A stretch of DNA of 64,000 nucleotides, from NCBI GenBank assembly GCA_947504205.1, contig CANNGL010000001.1:558001-622000 (forward strand), read 5' to 3'. The number at the start of each line of letters is the position of its first letter. Position 1 is the first letter of the stretch. The notes under the pieces are model-generated. The model saw only the letters and a program-made list of their open reading frames with translations, was not told the DNA's origin and did no database searches. This document shows, one piece after another, positions 42,611 to 53,200 of the stretch. Source of the DNA: an uncultured Litoreibacter sp. (GTDB lineage Bacteria > Pseudomonadota > Alphaproteobacteria > Rhodobacterales > Rhodobacteraceae). Both the position numbers and the translations under genes were made by a program.

Positions 42611-44626
42611 GTGGACATCAAAGCACTGCGCGACGCACATCCGGAGCATTGGAACAAAGCCTGCGCTATTCGCACGCTGACCTTGGACGCGGTCGCTGCC
42701 GCAAATTCCGGCCACTCCGGCATGCCAATGGGTATGGCTGATGTTGCGACAGTTCTTTATGAGAAGCATTTGAAGTTTGACGCGGCCAACCCTGACTGGC
42801 CGGATCGCGATCGCTTCATCCTGTCCGCAGGACATGGGTCAATGTTGCTCTACAGTCTGCTGCACCTGACAGGTTACGCGGATATGACGCTGGAGCAGGT
42901 CAAAAATTTCCGTCAGCTGGGTGCGATAACCGCAGGCCATCCCGAATATGGTCACGCCAAGGGCATCGAGACGACAACCGGGCCTTTAGGGCAGGGGATC
43001 GCCAACTCTGTTGGCTTTGCGCTGGCAGAAGAGGCCTTGCGTGCCCGGTTCGGCAAGAAGCTTGTCGATCACTACACCTATGTCATCGCAGGTGACGGCT
43101 GCCTGATGGAAGGTGTCAGTCAAGAGGCCATTGGCATCGCAGGCAAGCATGAGTTGGGCAAACTGATTGTCCTCTGGGACAATAACAACATCACGATCGA
43201 TGGAACTGTCGAACTTTCGGACAAGACCGACCAGGTTATGCGCTTTAAGGCCTCTGGCTGGCATGTGCAGGAGATCGACGGCCATGATCCGGACGCCATT
43301 GATGCAGCGATTGAGAAAGCCAAGAAAACCAAGAAACCGTCGATGATTGCCTGCAAGACCCATATCGCTCTGGGCTCTTCGGCGCAGGATACCTCGAAAG
43401 GGCATGGTGCATTGACAGACGATCAGTTGATCGCTGACACAAAGGCTGCCTATGGCTGGCCATATGGTCCGTTCGAGGTCCCTTCGGATGTAAAATCCGC
43501 GTGGGAAGCAATTGGGTCGCGTGGAGCAGACGCGCGTAAAGACTGGGAAGAGCGTCTCGCCTCGGTTTCCGAGGGCCGCCAGAAGGAGTTCGCCCGGATT
43601 TTTGCGGGGGAAGCTCCCAAGAAGCTGTCGGCGACCATCAAGGCGCTGAAAAAGCAAATCAGCGAAACAACACCCAAGGTGGCTACCCGCAAAGCGTCTG
43701 AAATGGCGTTGGAGGTCATCAATCCAATCATGCAAGAAACGTTTGGTGGCTCGGCTGATCTGACAGGCTCCAACAACACCAAGACTGGTGATCTGGGTGT
43801 GTTCAGCCCGGAGGATCGCAAGGGCCGCTATATGTATTACGGCGTGCGCGAACACGGCATGGCAGCCGCTATGAACGGAATGAACTTGCACGGTGGCATA
43901 AAGGCTTACGGCGGGACGTTCATGTGCTTTACCGATTACGCGCGCGGTGCAATGCGCTTGTCGGCGCTCATGGGGGTTCCGGTCACCTATGTGATGACCC
44001 ACGACTCCATCGGGTTGGGAGAAGACGGGCCAACCCACCAACCGGTTGAGCATCTCGCAATGCTACGCGCGACACCGAATATGAACGTCTTCCGTCCGGC
44101 CGACGCGGTGGAAACAGCAGAGGCATGGGAAGTGGCTATGTCGTCGACCTCAACGCCTTCAGTACTCGCGCTCTCGCGCCAGGGCTTGCCCACTGTACGT
44201 GTGAATCACACATTGAAAAACCAGAGCTCGATGGGGGCTTACGTTCTGGCTGAGGCCGAAAGCAAGCGTCAGGCGATCCTGATGGCAACTGGTTCGGAGG
44301 TGTCGATTGCGCTTGAAGCCAAGAAGTTGCTGGAGTCCGAAGGCATTGGAACACGCGTGGTGTCGATGCCTTGTCATGAACTGTTTGCGGCGCAAGACGA
44401 GAAGTATCGCCGCAAGGTGCTGCCCGGTGGCGCGGTGCGCGTTGCGATTGAGGCGGGTGTACGTCAGGGCTGGGATCAGTGGCTGATGGGCGAACGCGGC
44501 AAGGACCAGAAATCTGGATTTGTCGGCATGGACAGTTTTGGCGCTTCTGCACCTGCCAACGTGCTTTATGAGCATTTCGGTATCACGGCTCAAGCGGCCG
44601 CTGATAAGGTCAAAAGCCTGCTCTAA
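42611..44626 (+). CDS. tkt: Transketolase
   Basis: 671 residues from a GTG at 42611, which has AGGGGAT seven bases upstream and gives the standard start [20 protein letters not shown]. The frame is open another 46 codons upstream but that part is not transketolase-like. Thiamine diphosphate binding is shown by [18 protein letters not shown] with the downstream NNNIT; other markers are [26 protein letters not shown] and [16 protein letters not shown]. The enzyme serves the pentose phosphate pathway. It diverges from the zapA operon and ends in a very strong terminator. Confidence 0.97.
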   Translation: MDIKALRDAHPEHWNKACAIRTLTLDAVAAANSGHSGMPMGMADVATVLYEKHLKFDAANPDWPDRDRFILSAGHGSMLLYSLLHLTGYADMTLEQVKNFRQLGAITAGHPEYGHAKGIETTTGPLGQGIANSVGFALAEEALRARFGKKLVDHYTYVIAGDGCLMEGVSQEAIGIAGKHELGKLIVLWDNNNITIDGTVELSDKTDQVMRFKASGWHVQEIDGHDPDAIDAAIEKAKKTKKPSMIACKTHIALGSSAQDTSKGHGALTDDQLIADTKAAYGWPYGPFEVPSDVKSAWEAIGSRGADARKDWEERLASVSEGRQKEFARIFAGEAPKKLSATIKALKKQISETTPKVATRKASEMALEVINPIMQETFGGSADLTGSNNTKTGDLGVFSPEDRKGRYMYYGVREHGMAAAMNGMNLHGGIKAYGGTFMCFTDYARGAMRLSALMGVPVTYVMTHDSIGLGEDGPTHQPVEHLAMLRATPNMNVFRPADAVETAEAWEVAMSSTSTPSVLALSRQGLPTVRVNHTLKNQSSMGAYVLAEAESKRQAILMATGSEVSIALEAKKLLESEGIGTRVVSMPCHELFAAQDEKYRRKVLPGGAVRVAIEAGVRQGWDQWLMGERGKDQKSGFVGMDSFGASAPANVLYEHFGITAQAAADKVKSLL

Positions 44627-44638
44627 GAAGCTGCAATT

Positions 44639-44680
44639 AAAACGTAAAACCCCGATCATAAGATCGGGGTTTTACGTTTT
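44639..44680. terminator. Bidirectional terminator between tkt and grxD
   Basis: A perfect 19-bp stem (44639-44657 with 44662-44680) and a four-base ATAA loop. The GC core (ACCCCGATC) is flanked by A-runs on the left and T-runs on the right, so it works in both directions for the convergent genes. Confidence 0.95.
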
Positions 44681-44700
44681 CCAACGATTTGGCCTTCGCC

Positions 44701-45063
44701 TCAGGCGTTGGCTTCCCGGATTTTGTTGGCCGCATCCTTGTCATAAGTAATGCCTTCCTTGTCGAAGAGATCGTCGAGCTCTCCCGCAAGGGTCATCTCT
44801 GTGATGATATCGCATCCGCCGACAAACTCGCCTTTGACATAAAGCTGAGGGATGGTCGGCCAATCGGAATAGTCCTTGATCCCCTGACGTAGGCCATCAT
44901 CGGCCAGAACGTTCACGTCTTTGTATTCAATACCCATATAGTTCAGCACACCGGCTACCCGTGAGGAAAACCCGCATTGCGGCATTTCCTTTGTGCCTTT
45001 CATGAACAGCACGACATCGTTGGTGCCAACCGTTTCTTTGATCTGTGTATTTGCGTCGCTCAT
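44701..45063 (-). CDS. grxD: Monothiol glutaredoxin GrxD (Grx4 family)
   Basis: 120 residues. The CGFS active site is in [14 protein letters not shown], the family mark for Fe-S transfer glutaredoxins. Other contacts are [28 protein letters not shown] and DIITEM. GrxD dimers hold a 2Fe-2S cluster through glutathione and hand it on, often with BolA. It follows bolA by five bases on the same strand. Confidence 0.96.
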   Translation of the reverse strand: MSDANTQIKETVGTNDVVLFMKGTKEMPQCGFSSRVAGVLNYMGIEYKDVNVLADDGLRQGIKDYSDWPTIPQLYVKGEFVGGCDIITEMTLAGELDDLFDKEGITYDKDAANKIREANA

Positions 45064-45068
45064 TGAGG

Positions 45069-45299
45069 CTACTCCGGTGCTTTCGTTGTGAGGGCCAGGG
45101 CGTGCAGTTCGCCGCTGTCCACTTTTTCCTTTATGGCGGCCATCACCGCACGTTGTTGCTGGACGCGGTTTTTTCCGCGGAAACTTTCATCCGTAACGGT
45201 CGCCGCGAAATGCGCGCCGTCATTTCCTTCCACAGCGATCTGGGCATCCGGGAATGTTTCGCGGATCAGGCTTTCGATCTCATGGGCAGTGATGGGCAT
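45069..45299 (-). CDS. bolA: BolA family protein
   Basis: 76 residues with the BolA fold: [40 protein letters not shown] and the conserved helix [19 protein letters not shown]. The motif FxGKxRVxQHR, here with glutamine in place of histidine (VQQQR), is typical of the IbaG-like branch. BolA and GrxD form a heterodimer with a shared 2Fe-2S cluster. In an operon with grxD, about 70 bases from purL. Confidence 0.94.
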   Translation of the reverse strand: MPITAHEIESLIRETFPDAQIAVEGNDGAHFAATVTDESFRGKNRVQQQRAVMAAIKEKVDSGELHALALTTKAPE

Positions 45300-45367
45300 G
45301 TTGCAGGCGTCCTTCTAGGGGTCTGGGATAGAATTTAGGGAGTGCTCAGCTTCGAGACAAGGTAATC

Positions 45368-47527
45368 TCAGCCAACGCTCTCTTCAAAGCTGGTTCGATA
45401 GAGGGCGGACAATTCATCCAGCGGTGCTGAGGAGCTTCCAAAACAGACCTGATCGCCACCAAATTTCCCCACGCTTTGCAGGCTGACACCAGCGCGTCCC
45501 GCGGCAATCATCAGAGCCTCGGCCTTGTCGAAAGAACAGGCGATCAGATAGCGCGCTTGATCTTCGCCAAAGAGCTGCTCGGTGCTGCCCTGATCCAGGC
45601 TGACACCAATTCCGGCGGCATCCGCCAACTCAAACGCCGCAAGTGCCAAACCACCATCGGACAGATCTGTGCAGACGTCGATCCAGTCGCGCTGATCGCG
45701 GATGAAGTCGCCATGAGACGTCTCGGCTTCCAGATCGACAGTAGGCGCGTCACCTTCTTCGCGGTTGAACACTTCGGACAGCAGGGCGGACTGACCCAGA
45801 TGGCCCTCGGTTTGGCCCAGAACAAGTGCCACGTGACCGTCGCGTACGGTCCCTGCAATGAGGTGATCAATGTCGTCGATCAGGCCGACAGCACCGATAG
45901 TGGGTGTGGGAAGGATCGGTTCGCCGTCGGTTTCGTTGTAAAGCGAGACATTGCCCGAGACGATGGGCATATCTAGCGCCTTCACCGCAGCCCCAATGCC
46001 TTTGATCGCGCCGACAAACTGGCCCATGATCTCGGGCTTTTCTGGGTTACCGAAATTCATGTTGTCGGTTGTGGCAAGTGGCTTTGCGCCAACGGCAGTC
46101 AGATTTCGATAGGCCTCGGCGACGGCCTGTTTCCCACCTTCCACAGGATTGGCGCGCACGTAGCGCGGGGTGACATCCGAGGTGAATGCCAGCGCTTTGT
46201 TCGTGCCATGAACCCGAATGACACCAGCGCCAAGGCCCGGTGCCTGAACCGTGTCGGCCATGACCTGACTGTCATACTGTTCCCAGACCCATTGCTTGCG
46301 CGCATAGTTGGGACTGGAGATGAGGGCTTTTAGCCCGTCAATGGGGTCAATCTGAGCAATCTCTGTGAGTGGCTCTGCCGTTGGCGTTTCCACCCAGGGT
46401 CGGTCATATTCAGGGGCTGTGCCGGAGAGTGCCTTAAGGGGCAGATCGGCTTTCACCTCATTGCCGTGCATAATCAGAAACCGGTCTTCGGCGATGGTCT
46501 CGCCCACGATGGCAAAGTCGAGATCCCATTTGTCGAACACGGCTTTCGCCTCGGCCTCCAGATCGGGGTTGAGGACCATCAACATGCGTTCCTGCGATTC
46601 CGATAGCATCATCTCGTAGGCGGTCATGTTCTCTTCGCGGACCGGAACCTGATCGAGGTTCAACTTGACGCCCAGATCTCCCTTGTCCCCCATCTCCACG
46701 GCGGAACAGGTCAAACCGGCCGCGCCCATGTCCTGAATGGAAATCACCGCTCCCGTGCGCATGAGTTCCTGACAGGCTTCCATCAGGCGCTTCTCAGTAA
46801 AGGGATCGCCAACCTGAACGGTTGGCCTCTTCTCTTCTATCGTATCATCGAATTCTGCGGAGGCCATGGTGGCACCACCGACGCCATCGCGCCCGGTTTT
46901 GGCGCCGAGATAGACCACTGGCATGCCAATGCCGGAGGCTGCGGAATAGAAAATCTTGTCGGTGTCGGCCAATCCGGCAGCGAAGGCATTGACCAGACAA
47001 TTGCCGTTATAGGCGGGGTGGAAGCGCACCTCACCCCCGACGGTCGGCACACCAAAACAGTTGCCATATCCACCAACGCCGGCAACGACACCGGCCACCA
47101 GGCTTTTGGTTTTTGGGTGAGACGGCTCACCGAAGCTCAGAGAGTTCATCGCCGCTATGGGACGGGCGCCCATGGTGAAGACATCGCGCAGAATGCCCCC
47201 AACCCCGGTCGCGGCCCCTTGATAGGGCTCGATATAAGAGGGGTGGTTGTGGCTTTCCATTTTGAACACCACCGCTTGCCCATCCCCGATATCGACGATG
47301 CCGGCATTCTCGCCCGGACCGCAAATGACCTGAGGGCCTTCGGTCGGCAAGGTACGTAACCATTTCTTGGAAGACTTGTATGAGCAATGCTCGTTCCACA
47401 TTGCAGAGAAGATGCCCAGCTCGGTGAAGGAGGGTTCCCGTCCGATGATCTCAAGAATGCGTTCATATTCATCCGGTTTCAGCCCATGGGCTGCGATCAG
47501 CTCGTCCGAGATAGCTGGTTCTTGCAT
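45368..47527 (-). CDS. purL: FGAM synthase, small PurL subunit
   Basis: 719 residues, the short PurL without glutaminase domain, so it needs PurS and PurQ (18.0-18.9 kb). Markers: [71 protein letters not shown] and [17 protein letters not shown]. It is an AIR-synthetase-like fold with two ATP sites; the reaction makes FGAM from FGAR. The start [20 protein letters not shown] is typical. It leads the purL-bolA-grxD gene order common in alphaproteobacteria. Confidence 0.97.
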   Translation of the reverse strand: MQEPAISDELIAAHGLKPDEYERILEIIGREPSFTELGIFSAMWNEHCSYKSSKKWLRTLPTEGPQVICGPGENAGIVDIGDGQAVVFKMESHNHPSYIEPYQGAATGVGGILRDVFTMGARPIAAMNSLSFGEPSHPKTKSLVAGVVAGVGGYGNCFGVPTVGGEVRFHPAYNGNCLVNAFAAGLADTDKIFYSAASGIGMPVVYLGAKTGRDGVGGATMASAEFDDTIEEKRPTVQVGDPFTEKRLMEACQELMRTGAVISIQDMGAAGLTCSAVEMGDKGDLGVKLNLDQVPVREENMTAYEMMLSESQERMLMVLNPDLEAEAKAVFDKWDLDFAIVGETIAEDRFLIMHGNEVKADLPLKALSGTAPEYDRPWVETPTAEPLTEIAQIDPIDGLKALISSPNYARKQWVWEQYDSQVMADTVQAPGLGAGVIRVHGTNKALAFTSDVTPRYVRANPVEGGKQAVAEAYRNLTAVGAKPLATTDNMNFGNPEKPEIMGQFVGAIKGIGAAVKALDMPIVSGNVSLYNETDGEPILPTPTIGAVGLIDDIDHLIAGTVRDGHVALVLGQTEGHLGQSALLSEVFNREEGDAPTVDLEAETSHGDFIRDQRDWIDVCTDLSDGGLALAAFELADAAGIGVSLDQGSTEQLFGEDQARYLIACSFDKAEALMIAAGRAGVSLQSVGKFGGDQVCFGSSSAPLDELSALYRTSFEESVG

Positions 47528-47610
47528 GTGTTTGTCCCCGAGGTGTCTTGCCGTGGGTGCTTCTTATGCCAGCGGAGCTTGGGGGAAAAGGGTGCAAAGT
47601 CTCTTCGGTC

Positions 47611-48879
47611 TCAGTCCTGTGACGACTGAGACAAAACGGCGGGGATCGACAGGCAGATTTTGGTTCCCCGATCCGGTGCGCTCCTTATGTCTACGGTTCC
47701 TCCCGATTGCTCGACGAAGCCTTTGACCATTGAAAGTCCCAGCCCTGAGCCCTTGCCAATATCCTTAGTCGTAAAGAATGGCTCGAACACCCGATCATGG
47801 ATGTCGCTGGCAATACCGTCACCCTCATCTGCCAGACACAGTTTCACATAGTCACTGTCTTTCGACGGGTCGACGTCACTGCCTTGGGGAATGTTGTGCG
47901 CGGTCAGTCGCATCGTGCCACCATTGGGCATTGCGTCCCGCGCATTGATCACAAGATTGAGGATCGCAATCCCGAGTTGCACACGATCAACCCACATGGG
48001 CCAGGTGTTATCGGGACAACTACATTCAAACTGAATATCAGCCGGGAGAATGCGTTCTGTCAGCGCGTGCATCTCCTCGAGGAACAGCTTGGTTGCAACC
48101 GCTTCTTCCTGAAGCGCCGTCTGCCGTGAAAATGCTAGTAGCTGCGAGGTGAGCACCGAGGCGCGCTCAGCTGCTTCGCGCGCCTTGTGCACCAGCTCAT
48201 CGCGTTCCAGCGGGTCATCGACTTCCCGATATAATTCCAGATTTCCCATCACGACTGTCAGGATATTGTTGAAGTCATGGGCTACACCGCCGGTGAGGTT
48301 ACCGACGGCCTCCATCTTTTGCGCTTGAACGCTGCGCTGCTGTATTTTCTCGTAGGCGGCCAAGCCAACATAGGCTTGTTGCAGCGTGACGAGATAGTAA
48401 ATCACAAAGCCTGCTGTAGAGAGCCCGCCGATCAGATTGGTCGGTGTGTCGGGCAGAATAAAAAGGAAGTGGATGGCGATGATAACCAGAACCGCTACGT
48501 CGCCTGCCGCCTGTATCAGAGAATAGGTTTTTATCCGGGTCTTTTGATTTATTGAGAACCGCACCGAGGCCAGAAGCAGACAAATAGCGGGCATCTGTAA
48601 TATCGCTTCAGGTTGAAACCAGAGGTAAAGCAGAAATATCCGGAGTAGAACTATTCGAAGCGCAAATACGGCGAGAACGCTCAGATATACTCGGAACCGT
48701 CGATCATTGATCATGCGTTCGAGCAAAAAATAGCTCAAAACGCTCGTACTCATATAGATCCCAAACCAGATCAGCGGGACCAGATAATCAAACCCAATAT
48801 AGCCGAGCAGAACCAGGCAAAACAGAATGCCGTGTCGCGATACGAATTCGATCCAAGTCTGGCGTTCGAGTGAGACCAT
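47611..48879 (-). CDS. Membrane sensor histidine kinase (HDFNN type)
   Basis: 422 residues from the ATG at 48879. About five to six hydrophobic segments (about 15-170) form a membrane sensor. The HisKA motif is GGVAHDFNNILTVVMGNLEL, and the HATPase domain has NLVINARDAMPNGG, DEGDGIASDI and GSGLGLSMVKGFV. HDFNN kinases usually lack a cognate receiver nearby, and none is here. The frame stays open to 49119, but the upstream 80 codons overlap a perfect intrinsic terminator and an apparent RNA gene, so 48879 is preferred. Start choice is uncertain; a GTG or TTG between the two is possible. Confidence 0.85.
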   Translation of the reverse strand: MVSLERQTWIEFVSRHGILFCLVLLGYIGFDYLVPLIWFGIYMSTSVLSYFLLERMINDRRFRVYLSVLAVFALRIVLLRIFLLYLWFQPEAILQMPAICLLLASVRFSINQKTRIKTYSLIQAAGDVAVLVIIAIHFLFILPDTPTNLIGGLSTAGFVIYYLVTLQQAYVGLAAYEKIQQRSVQAQKMEAVGNLTGGVAHDFNNILTVVMGNLELYREVDDPLERDELVHKAREAAERASVLTSQLLAFSRQTALQEEAVATKLFLEEMHALTERILPADIQFECSCPDNTWPMWVDRVQLGIAILNLVINARDAMPNGGTMRLTAHNIPQGSDVDPSKDSDYVKLCLADEGDGIASDIHDRVFEPFFTTKDIGKGSGLGLSMVKGFVEQSGGTVDIRSAPDRGTKICLSIPAVLSQSSQD

Positions 48880-49035
48880 GAGGTCGGTCTCTTCAACCTG
48901 CCTACGGCGCAATTTGCTCAACACACAAAATGCCTTCAACAACGGAAGAAAAAGAATGAAAGGCAGCCTAGTTGGCTTCGCGAACCTAATCCAGCGGTAT
49001 TGGAAAACCGTCAGGAGTGCGGTGCAGCCTTGCGC

Positions 49036-49108
49036 AAAAAAAAGGCCGAGCACTAAGCTCGGCCAAAGTCCAACAGGGAGGTGAACAACAGCTTGGCTGT
49101 CATTCATA
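49036..49108 (-). ncRNA. Candidate trans-acting small RNA with CCTCCC motif
   Basis: On the minus strand this about 73-nt unit has every part of a small RNA gene. A promoter sits upstream (49115-49143), then a short hairpin ACAGC-CAA-GCTGT (49088-49100), then a single-stranded TTCACCTCCCTGTTGG containing an anti-Shine-Dalgarno CCTCCC (49076-49081), then a perfect terminator GGCCGAGC-TTAGT-GCTCGGCC with eight T residues (49064-49036). Layouts like this, with CCTCC loops that block ribosome binding sites, are known among alphaproteobacterial small RNAs. The exact family cannot be named by eye. An open reading frame also crosses this region, but the terminator argues against translation. Confidence 0.7.
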
Positions 49109-49114
49109 AACAAG

Positions 49115-49143
49115 CACATATTGCTGCGGTGTTAATCGTTCAA
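49115..49143 (-). promoter_or_regulatory. Promoter of the CCTCCC small RNA
   Basis: Minus-strand TTGAAC (49143-49138), a 17-base spacer and TATGTG (49120-49115). The predicted start lies at about 49108, immediately before the first RNA hairpin. Confidence 0.55.
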
Positions 49144-49209
49144 GTGACCGCCGCCGGAATTTTGGTCATAGCCGATATGCATTGTTTGCATAGCGCCCGA
49201 AAAACAGGC

Positions 49210-50109
49210 CTAAGCGGTTGTCTGGGCCTTTTGTTTTTGCGCGTTTATTTCGCTCATCACAAAGTCCCTGAACGCTTCTATCCGTTTGGAGTGACGCAAT
49301 TCCTCGGGGTAGGCCAGAAACACGGGAACGATATTTGATTCGACCTCCGGAAGAACCCGAACAAGGTTTGGCTGGTCTATTGCGGTGTAGTCAGGCAGCA
49401 TGCCGATCCCCAGGCCAAAGTTGACGCCTTGCAGCACTCCGAAATAGTTGTTCACTGTCAAAAGCTTGGGCAGATCATAGCTCATCAACTCACGCACCAG
49501 CGTTGCCCCGGCACTGACTTGGGTCGAGCCGACATTCTGGCACAACAAGCGATGTTCACGCAGATCTTCGATGGTTTGTGGCGTGCCGTGGGCTGCGAGA
49601 TATGCTTGATTTGCATATAGCCGCATTCTGACACTCATCAGGCGGCGGCGCACAAGATCGGCTTGTGACGGCTCTTTCATCCGGATCGCAACATCAGCCT
49701 CTCGCATGGGTAGGTCGAGGACCCGTTCTTCCAGCATCAAATCGATATTCAGATCAGGGTAGTCTGCATAAAGCGTAGACAGGCGAGGGGCCAGCCAAAG
49801 CGAACCAAAGCCTATGGTTGTGGTCACTCGAAGTTGGCCGAACACTTCTTCTTCGCTGTCGCGAATGCGGGCAGAGGCCGCATCGAGGCGTTTTGACATT
49901 GCGCGGGTGGCATCAAATAGCAATTCGCCCTGTTCTGTGAGAATCAGGCCCCGGGCATGGCGGTGAAACAACGTGGTATTCAACGACTCTTCCAAGGCTC
50001 TGATTTGCCGAGACACAGCGGATTGCGACAAATGCAACGTATCGCCTGCATGGGTCAGACTGCCCGCATCGGCCACCGCGTGAAATATTCTGAGTTTGTC
50101 CCAATCCAT
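49210..50109 (-). CDS. LysR family transcriptional regulator
   Basis: 299 residues. The N-terminal winged helix-turn-helix is typical (LRIFHAVADAGSLTHAGDTL, LSQSAVSRQIRALEESL), followed by the periplasmic-binding-protein-like effector domain (about 90-290). It diverges from the indolepyruvate oxidoreductase gene with a palindrome between them, so it probably controls that gene and itself. The effector is unknown; an aromatic keto acid would fit the neighbour. Confidence 0.9.
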   Translation of the reverse strand: MDWDKLRIFHAVADAGSLTHAGDTLHLSQSAVSRQIRALEESLNTTLFHRHARGLILTEQGELLFDATRAMSKRLDAASARIRDSEEEVFGQLRVTTTIGFGSLWLAPRLSTLYADYPDLNIDLMLEERVLDLPMREADVAIRMKEPSQADLVRRRLMSVRMRLYANQAYLAAHGTPQTIEDLREHRLLCQNVGSTQVSAGATLVRELMSYDLPKLLTVNNYFGVLQGVNFGLGIGMLPDYTAIDQPNLVRVLPEVESNIVPVFLAYPEELRHSKRIEAFRDFVMSEINAQKQKAQTTA

Positions 50110-50209
50110 TTTATATCTTCTTGTTCAAAATTTGTAGCCGGGGCGCATGACTCGTAACTGCCGCAATGCAGCACATAAAACAATGTTCGATCACGCTTTT
50201 ATTGTTGGT

Positions 50210-50228
50210 AGGTCAAGAAATATGACCT
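50210..50228. promoter_or_regulatory. Palindromic LysR operator candidate
   Basis: AGGTCA (50210-50215) and TGACCT (50223-50228), perfect inverted arms seven bases apart, in the 156-bp divergent region, 38 bases before the oxidoreductase start. Size and position fit a LysR-type binding site. Confidence 0.5.
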
Positions 50229-50265
50229 ATTATCCGTGTTAAGCTACCGCGACGGGAGGTGCAGG

Positions 50266-53200
50266 ATGGCGCGACAGGAAATTACACTGGCAGATCGCTT
50301 CGATCTGGAGAAGTCTCCGGTCCTTTTGAATGGCACACAGGCGCTTGTTCGCCTGATGCTGATGCAAAAAGCGCGCGACCAGCTTGCTGGGCTGAATACG
50401 GCCGGGTTGGTGACAGGGTATCGCGGATCACCGCTTGGCGCGGTTGATATGCAAATGACGCGCGCCTCCAAGCATCTTGATGCAGCTGACATCACCTTTC
50501 AGGCCGGACTGAATGAGGATTTGGCAGCAACCGCACTTTGGGGCGCTCAACAGGCCGAACTACGCGGTGAAGGTCGCTTTGATGGCGTGTTTGGCCTGTG
50601 GTACGGCAAGGGGCCCGGCGTCGACCGGTCCGGCGATGTCATGAGGCATGCGAACATGGCCGGGTCGTCAGCCAATGGCGGCGTTCTGATGGCCATGGGG
50701 GATGATCACACGGGAGAGAGTTCGACGACCTTGCATCAGTCCGACTGGGCGATGGTTGATGCCTATATGCCCGTGTTGTCGCCCGCAGGTGTTCAGGAAA
50801 TTCTGGATTACGGGCTTTATGGCTGGGCTTTGTCCCGCTTTGCCGGGGTCTGGGTCGGCCTCAAACTGATGAAGGACACGGTTGAGGCGACATCTGTCGT
50901 GGACGGCCGGGCAGACCGGATGAGCTTCATGCTGCCGGAATTTGTCATGCCCGATGGCGGTTTGAATATCCGGTTGGCAGATACGCCGATCGCGCAAGAA
51001 GCGCGGATGATCGACTACAAGAGGTTCGCTGCCGAAGCCTTTGCGAAGGCAAACAAAATTGACAAACGTGTCCACGGCAAAGCTGGTGCTAAAATTGGGT
51101 TTGTGGCGGCTGGGAAGAACTGGCTTGATCTTGTCCACGCGCTTTCACTTCTGGGAATTGACGAAGAGACCGCCGAGCGTTTGGGCGTGACAACCTATAA
51201 AGTCGGCCAGGTATGGCCGCTTGATATGGATAGCTTTCATGAATGGGCCGAAGGACTGGATCTGATCATCGCCGTGGAAGAGAAGCGCAAGCTGATCGAA
51301 GTGCAAATCAAAGAGGCGCTTTTTGATGATCGACGCGGGCGTCGCGTTTACGGTTGGCACAAGGGCGACACATGGGAAAATGGCCGTAGGTTAGAGCTGT
51401 TTCCAACAAGGTTTGCGCTTGATCCAATTGATATTGCTGAGAAACTTGGGAATATCCTGATTGAAGAGGGTCGTGATAACGAGCGGATCAAAGCCGGACT
51501 TGCGCAACTGAAAGAGGCACGCCGCGCTGACAATGCGGAAGAGATCGCGGCGCGCTTGCCCTATTTCTGTTCCGGCTGTCCGCATAACAGCTCGACCAAG
51601 CTCCCAGATGGCTCACGTGCCTATGCAGGGATCGGATGTCATTACATGGTCCAGTGGATGGACCGGGAAACCGTAGGCTTCACTCATATGGGCGGCGAGG
51701 GTGCCAACTGGATTGGTGAGGCGCCATTTTCGACGCGAGAGCATGTTTTCCAGAATATAGGCGACGGCACCTATAACCACTCGGGCCTGCAAGCTATTCG
51801 AGCAGCGGTCGCAGCCGGTACAACGATGACCTACAAGGTTCTCTTCAATGATGCGGTGGCCATGACCGGCGGGCAAGGCAACGAAGGTGGGCTGGGCCCT
51901 GCGCGTATCGTGGCGGAGCTGCGCGCCATGGGCATTGAGGATCTGGCGGTCGTTTACGATGAAAAAGAAGACGTGGCCTTCAAGGAGTTCCCGTCGAATA
52001 CGGAATTTCATCCGCGCAAAGAACTTCTGAGCGTTCAGGAAAAGCTGAGTAAATCCAAGGGTGTGTCGGCTATTGTCTACATCCAAACCTGTGCTGCCGA
52101 AAAGCGGCGCAGACGCAAGCGCGGTTTGTTTCCAGATCCAGACAAGCGGGTGTTCATCAATCCGAATGTTTGTGAAGGCTGTGGCGATTGCGGTGTGCAA
52201 TCCAATTGCGTGTCCATTGTTCCAAAGGAGACGGAGTTGGGGCGCAAACGGCAGATTGATCAATCAAGCTGCAACAAGGACTTTTCCTGTGTGAACGGGT
52301 TCTGCCCCTCTTTCGTGACGATTGAAGGTGCTGAAATACGCAAGGAAGCGACAAGCAACGTCGAGATACCAGATTTACCCGATCCAGACCTGCCGCGTAT
52401 TGATGGCACGCACAATGTGATCATCACGGGTGTCGGAGGCACTGGCGTTGTCACGATCGGGGCTGTGATGGCGATGGCTGCGCATATCGATGGCAAAGGC
52501 GCAGGTATGATGGAGATGGCTGGGCTGGCCCAGAAGGGCGGCGCGGTGCACATCCACTGCCGCTTGGCGGAACGGCCCGACCACATCTCGGCAATCCGAG
52601 TGGCCACCGGAGAGGCGGATGCGCTGATTGGGGGCGATCTGGTTGTCTCAGCCGGGGCCAAGACACTTGGCTTGATGAAACCCGGCGCGTCAGGGGCGGT
52701 GGTCAACAGCCACGAAATCATCACAGGTGATTTCACCCGGGATACGGAATTCTCTTTGCCCAGCGATCGCCTGAGCCTCGCGTTGCAGTCGCGTCTGGGG
52801 GATCGGCTGCAAAGCTTCGACGCTTCGGCTTTGGCAAAATCGCTTCTGGGCGATTCCATTTTTTCCAATATGCTGATTTTTGGAGCTGCCTGGCAGCGAG
52901 GTCTCATCCCGCTTAGCCATGAAGCAATCACCAGAGCGATCGAGCTGAACGGCGCAGCCCCGGAACGAAACCTCAGAGCGTTTGAGCTGGGGCGTTGGAC
53001 CAGCCTGTTTCCACAAGATGCGGTCAAGCACGTGGGCGACAAAGTGGTTGAGTTGCCGAAAACTCTCGAAGCCAAAATTGACTTTCGAGCGGAGCAGTTG
53101 ACGCGATATCAATCAGGGCGTCTGGCGAAGAAGTATCGGAAATTTGTCGATCGTTTCGCTGATCCGCGCATGAAGGAGGCGGTGGCGAAAGGGTATCATA

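Noticed and set aside
42986-44053. 355-codon minus-strand frame inside tkt
   Set aside because: Antisense shadow of transketolase; no ribosome binding site or recognisable domain.
48880-49119. Extension of the histidine kinase reading frame by about 80 codons
   Set aside because: It would translate through a perfect intrinsic terminator and an RNA-like gene. The ATG at 48879 gives a better N-terminus.
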